The translations under genes were made by a program, and so were the position numbers. A DNA stretch of 64,000 nt from an uncultured Draconibacterium sp. (GTDB taxonomy: Bacteria; Bacteroidota; Bacteroidia; Bacteroidales; Prolixibacteraceae): positions 3,636,001 through 3,700,000 of the forward strand of contig NZ_OY775906.1 of the NCBI RefSeq assembly GCF_963675065.1, given 5' to 3'. Shown one piece after another: positions 60,997 through 64,000 of this stretch. The notes under the pieces were generated by a model. The model had not been told where the DNA came from and ran no database searches. It saw nothing but the letters and a program-made list of their open reading frames with translations. Position 1 is the stretch's first letter. Every line of letters starts with the position of its first letter.

Positions 60997-61821
60997 CTAC
61001 TCCTGAATAATTTGCTGCATAAATGCAACAAATTCGGGTGTATTGAGCCTTTCGTTAAGCATTACAAAGTGTGGATTTATAAGATCGGCTTTGTTGTAAG
61101 CCATGGGTTTAAAGGTATCCTGACGAAAAACAGTGCCACCAAATTCTTCCACCATCAACTGGCCAGGTGCAGTATCCCATTCGGAGCAGGGGCCTGCTTT
61201 AAGGTACATATCGGCATTTCCTTTTATTATTTCGATTTGTTTTTTTGAACTGCCGCAGTGTAATATCTCCAGCTCAAAGGTGCCTCTCATTTTTTCGATC
61301 AGTTCGGCTTCGCGGGGCTTAAAAAACGAACGACTGGTGGCCACTCTTATTTTTCCGTTGTAAGCTTCCGGCTTCTGCATTTCTGCAAAACTTCCTTTGC
61401 TGTCGAACGTATAAATTCCTCCGCCTTTACCACAATACCAGCCCTTTTCTTTCAGTGGTTCATAAATCCATCCGTTTATCGGTGCTGTTTTATTAATCAA
61501 CGCTATATTGATGCAAAATTCGCCGTTTCGTTTAATAAACTCTTTGGTGCCATCCAGTGGGTCGACCAAAAAGTAGTTCTCCCAGGTTTTGCGAATCTCG
61601 TACTCCGGGAAATTTGTTTCTTCATCTAAAACAGGAATTTCAGGGAAAATTTGTGCAAGGCCGGCATTAATAATCTTACTCGAAGCTTTGTCGGCCCTGG
61701 TAACTGCAGTATTATCCGATTTACGCTGTTCATCAAAGTCGTTACTTTCATAAACTTCAATAATCGCTCTTCCGGCTTCGGCCAGCACATCAATAACGCT
61801 ATGTACCTTGTTTAATTCCAT
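60997..61821 (-). CDS. cysQ: 3'(2'),5'-bisphosphate nucleotidase
   Basis: A magnesium-dependent, lithium-sensitive phosphatase of the inositol monophosphatase superfamily; it recycles 3'-phosphoadenosine 5'-phosphate (PAP) from sulfate assimilation. The 274-residue length fits. Metal and phosphate motifs: DEET near residue 65, DPLDGTKEFIKRNGEFCINIA near 87 and CSEWDTAPGQLMVEEFGGTV near 214. A perfect palindrome CGTAAATTTACG lies 17 bp upstream of the ATG. Not in an operon with other sulfur genes here. Confidence 0.92.
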   Translation of the reverse strand: MELNKVHSVIDVLAEAGRAIIEVYESNDFDEQRKSDNTAVTRADKASSKIINAGLAQIFPEIPVLDEETNFPEYEIRKTWENYFLVDPLDGTKEFIKRNGEFCINIALINKTAPINGWIYEPLKEKGWYCGKGGGIYTFDSKGSFAEMQKPEAYNGKIRVATSRSFFKPREAELIEKMRGTFELEILHCGSSKKQIEIIKGNADMYLKAGPCSEWDTAPGQLMVEEFGGTVFRQDTFKPMAYNKADLINPHFVMLNERLNTPEFVAFMQQIIQE

Positions 61822-61837
61822 TCAGCTTTAGTATTCA

Positions 61838-61849
61838 CGTAAATTTACG
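61838..61849. promoter_or_regulatory. 12-bp palindrome upstream of cysQ
   Basis: CGTAAATTTACG is a perfect palindrome 17 bp before the cysQ start codon, in the gap to the divergent AmmeMemoRadiSam gene. It could be an operator or a leader hairpin; there is no further evidence. Confidence 0.3.
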
Positions 61850-61981
61850 CTATCTGATTTACCTAAAAAATCACTACCCGCAAAAACAAATGCTATTTAA
61901 ATGTTTCTTCACAAACAGATCGACAAACCAATTTTATTGAGTTGCGTAATAGAATTACTACCTTTTAGCTGAAAAGAAATT

Positions 61982-63412
61982 ATGATATTCAATAAAAATA
62001 AAAACCGCGAGCCGGCAGTGGCCGGACAATTTTACCCTTCATCGGCCAGCACCTTACGAAACGAGCTGGAAGAATTTTTTGACAGTGCTGTTCCTGTAAA
62101 AACTTCGCAACCGTTGCGTGCTATTGTTTCGCCGCATGCGGGCTACATTTTTAGCGGAGAGGTTGCGGCAGCCGCTTTCAAACAAATTCCGGCTAACAAA
62201 AGCTACCAGAATATATTTGTGCTTGCATCGAGCCACCGCTACACTTTTGCCGGAGCCGCAGTTTATACCGAAGGGAATTACGAAACTCCGCTGGGAGAAA
62301 TTACGGTGAATAAGAAAATCGGGAAACAACTGCTGGCCTCATCGTCGGTTTTTACCGAACATGACGCTTCGCACCTTAACGAACACAGTCTGGAGGTTCA
62401 GTTACCGTTTTTGCAACATCGTTTGACAAACAGTTTTACACTGGTGCCCATTATTCTTGGAACCCACTCGGCCGCTATTTGCAAGAAGCTGGCAAAAGCA
62501 CTGCAGCCCTATTTTACACCTGATAATTTATTTGTTATCAGCACCGACTTTTCGCACTACCCCAACTACGAAAATGCAAAGTTGGCAGACCAGTTAACCG
62601 CTGATGCCATTTGCAAGAACAAGCCTAACAAACTGTTGAAAGCACTTGAAAAGAACAAGGAGAAAAAGATCGGCAATCTTGCCACCTCGTTGTGCGGCTG
62701 GACATCGGTGTTAACGCTGCTTTACCTCACTAAAGACAGGGATTTTGAGTTCAAACAACTGGCCTACAAAAACTCGGGCGACAGTAAACTTTATGGCGAA
62801 AAAGACCGCGTTGTGGGCTACTGGGCTATTGGTGTTTACGAAAAAGCCGTTTTTGAAATCAGCTCCTCGGAAAAACAGGAAATTCTGCAGCTGGCCCGAA
62901 ATTCAATAGCCCGTTTTTTGGGTGAAGACATAAAAGAAAAGAAGCAAAAAAGAAACGATAAGAGCATCCTGAATCAGAAAGCCGGTGCCTTTATAAGCAT
63001 TTACATCAACAACGAATTACGCGGCTGCATTGGTGGTTTTGCGGGTGAAAAATCCTTGCGAGAAATGATTAAACGTTTTGCCGTCTCCGCTACAAACGAC
63101 CAACGTTTTAATCCGATTGAACCTTCTGAGCTCAACAACATGACACTTGAAGTTTCGGTTTTAACACCTTTAAAAAAGATTAAATCGATTGATGAATTTA
63201 AATTGGGCAAACACGGCATTTATATAAAAAACGGTTTTAACTCGGGTACATTTTTGCCACAGGTAGCCGAAAAAACGGGCTGGAGCAAAGAAGAATTCCT
63301 GGGAAGATGCGCGAAGAACAAAGCCGGAATTGGTTGGGACGGATGGAAAACCGCTGAACTTTACACTTACGAGGTAGTGATTGTGAAGGATGATCAGGAA
63401 AAAACTTCCTGA
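61982..63412 (+). CDS. AmmeMemoRadiSam system protein B-A fusion (MEMO1 plus AMMECR1 domains)
   Basis: A 476-residue cytoplasmic protein joining two families. The MEMO1-like domain covers about residues 10-290, with PAVAGQFYPSSASTLRNELEEFF, IVSPHAGYIFSGEVAAAAFK, EHSLEVQLPFLQHR and FVISTDFSHYPNYENA; its His residues match the metal-site positions of MEMO/extradiol dioxygenase-like folds. The AMMECR1 domain covers about 298-470, with NQKAGAFISIYINNELRGCIGGF and LEVSVLTPLKKI. These are usually separate genes beside a radical SAM enzyme; the SAM gene is not in the window. The biochemical role of the system is unknown. The 3' end overlaps the convergent recO gene by 19 bp. Confidence 0.93.
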   Translation: MIFNKNKNREPAVAGQFYPSSASTLRNELEEFFDSAVPVKTSQPLRAIVSPHAGYIFSGEVAAAAFKQIPANKSYQNIFVLASSHRYTFAGAAVYTEGNYETPLGEITVNKKIGKQLLASSSVFTEHDASHLNEHSLEVQLPFLQHRLTNSFTLVPIILGTHSAAICKKLAKALQPYFTPDNLFVISTDFSHYPNYENAKLADQLTADAICKNKPNKLLKALEKNKEKKIGNLATSLCGWTSVLTLLYLTKDRDFEFKQLAYKNSGDSKLYGEKDRVVGYWAIGVYEKAVFEISSSEKQEILQLARNSIARFLGEDIKEKKQKRNDKSILNQKAGAFISIYINNELRGCIGGFAGEKSLREMIKRFAVSATNDQRFNPIEPSELNNMTLEVSVLTPLKKIKSIDEFKLGKHGIYIKNGFNSGTFLPQVAEKTGWSKEEFLGRCAKNKAGIGWDGWKTAELYTYEVVIVKDDQEKTS

Positions 63413-64000
63413 AGCACTTTTAGCGATTTTATTTCACCCAACGTATCAAAATGCAGGCGGTAATAATCAACTAACTTTTTAAGCAGCGTATCGCGCATGC
63501 TGCGTTTTAATTTCAAACTATCCAGTTCGTTTATCTTTAGCAAAGCCAGTTTTACCAGAATTGCCGTTGCCTCCTTATTTGCAAACATCGGGTGCGAAGG
63601 CTCAAAAGGTACCACTGCACCCTTTTGCAAATCGAGCCAGCCTTCAAAACCGGTTTGTGTGGTGTCGGGCATAAAACCAAGGTACTCGGTTAAATGAAAT
63701 AGGAAATACAAATGAAAATTTGTTTTGCCCTCCTCCATCAGATCAAGATAAAGTAATGCGTTTTTTATAAACTCAAATAGTTCGGGGTAACTTTCCTGCT
63801 CGTGGATGGTTTTATAAAGCACCTCGGCCAAAAAAATAGCTTGTGTGGATTTTACAATATCAAAAGGGATTTCCTGGTAGGTGGTCAGGCTTTTCATCGC
63901 CCTTACTCGTTGCAGGTCGCGCGATTGCTTTTGGTAGGCCTCCAATTCAACCATAAACATGGGCTGCAACAAACCGGCTTTATTTTTCGATTTTCTGCTC
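63394..64000 (-). CDS. recO: DNA repair protein RecO (partial, N-terminus outside the window)
   Basis: RecO helps load RecA on SSB-coated DNA in the RecFOR pathway. The frame is open to base 64000, so the visible 201 codons lack the start, an estimated 40 residues of the N-terminal OB fold. Seen: KAGLLQPMFMVELEAYQKQ, RDLQRVRAMKSLTTYQEIPFDIVKSTQAIFLAEVLYKTI and HLTEYLGFMPDT, typical of Bacteroidota RecO. These forms lack the zinc cysteines found in some other RecO proteins, and none are seen here. It is convergent with, and overlaps by 19 bp, the AmmeMemoRadiSam gene. Confidence 0.9.
   Translation of the reverse strand, partial: SRKSKNKAGLLQPMFMVELEAYQKQSRDLQRVRAMKSLTTYQEIPFDIVKSTQAIFLAEVLYKTIHEQESYPELFEFIKNALLYLDLMEEGKTNFHLYFLFHLTEYLGFMPDTTQTGFEGWLDLQKGAVVPFEPSHPMFANKEATAILVKLALLKINELDSLKLKRSMRDTLLKKLVDYYRLHFDTLGEIKSLKVLQEVFS

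Overview
The window comes from a Bacteroidota chromosome. A marine or sediment polysaccharide degrader of the Prolixibacteraceae / Marinilabiliales kind fits best, but that placement is an inference from gene content. The evidence is: SusC/SusD-type nutrient uptake, TonB-linked receptors, type IX secretion signatures (a CHU_C-type C-terminal domain, a PorP/SprF protein, a C-terminal sorting domain on an amylase), many lipoproteins whose Cys is followed by acidic residues, BlaI/M56-TonB signalling, and promoters of the Bacteroidota form TTTG-N19/21-TAnnTTTG. I see no transposase, CRISPR array, tRNA or rRNA.

Layout. 1-2212 (minus): succinate dehydrogenase flavoprotein (cut by the window edge) and cytochrome b subunit. 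2670-6278 (plus): a sugar-acid type locus with a medium-chain dehydrogenase, a Gfo/Idh/MocA oxidoreductase and a GntP permease, followed by a DUF559 protein and short G/C-block repeats. 7011-11247: an ElaA-like acetyltransferase, two tandem paralogous secreted proteins, a structured repeat-like stretch without genes, a zinc-ribbon protein, a peroxiredoxin and a small secreted protein. 11312-14671: Mfd. 14855-16479: two tandem paralogous lipoproteins, each with its own terminator. 16540-18678: a BlaI repressor and M56-TonB sensor pair with clear operators. 18768-19337: a YdeI family protein.

19568-39412 is a complete starch/maltodextrin utilisation locus. On the minus strand are a LacI regulator and an operon of SLC45-like MFS transporter, GH65 phosphorylase, cyclomaltodextrinase-like GH13 and a lipoprotein GH13. 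On the plus strand are SusC, SusD, two SusE/F-like starch-binding lipoproteins and a type IX secreted GH13. The same CAAACGTTTG operator lies upstream of both arms. The likely flow is: surface amylase and SusCDEF capture and cut the glucan, periplasmic GH13 enzymes trim it, the MFS protein imports maltose, and GH65 phosphorolyses it. No beta-phosphoglucomutase gene is in the window.

39491-46965 (minus) holds a 21-bp tandem repeat, a frameshifted PorP/SprF gene, a CHU_C-anchored protein and three secreted Ig/PKD-like proteins. The three share a C-terminal motif, and the small proteins share an N-terminal module; this is the best candidate here for an undescribed multi-subunit surface structure. 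47438-50662 (minus): a PadR-controlled envelope cluster (three-repeat LExWM protein, PadR, PspC protein, small membrane protein, DUF4252 protein). 51463-56245 (plus): an Oar-like TonB receptor with a lipoprotein of BACON and OB-like repeats. 56400-64000: nadA, an S41 protease, dCMP deaminase, a SPOR lipoprotein, a small lipoprotein, cysQ, a fused AmmeMemoRadiSam B-A protein and the C-terminal part of recO.
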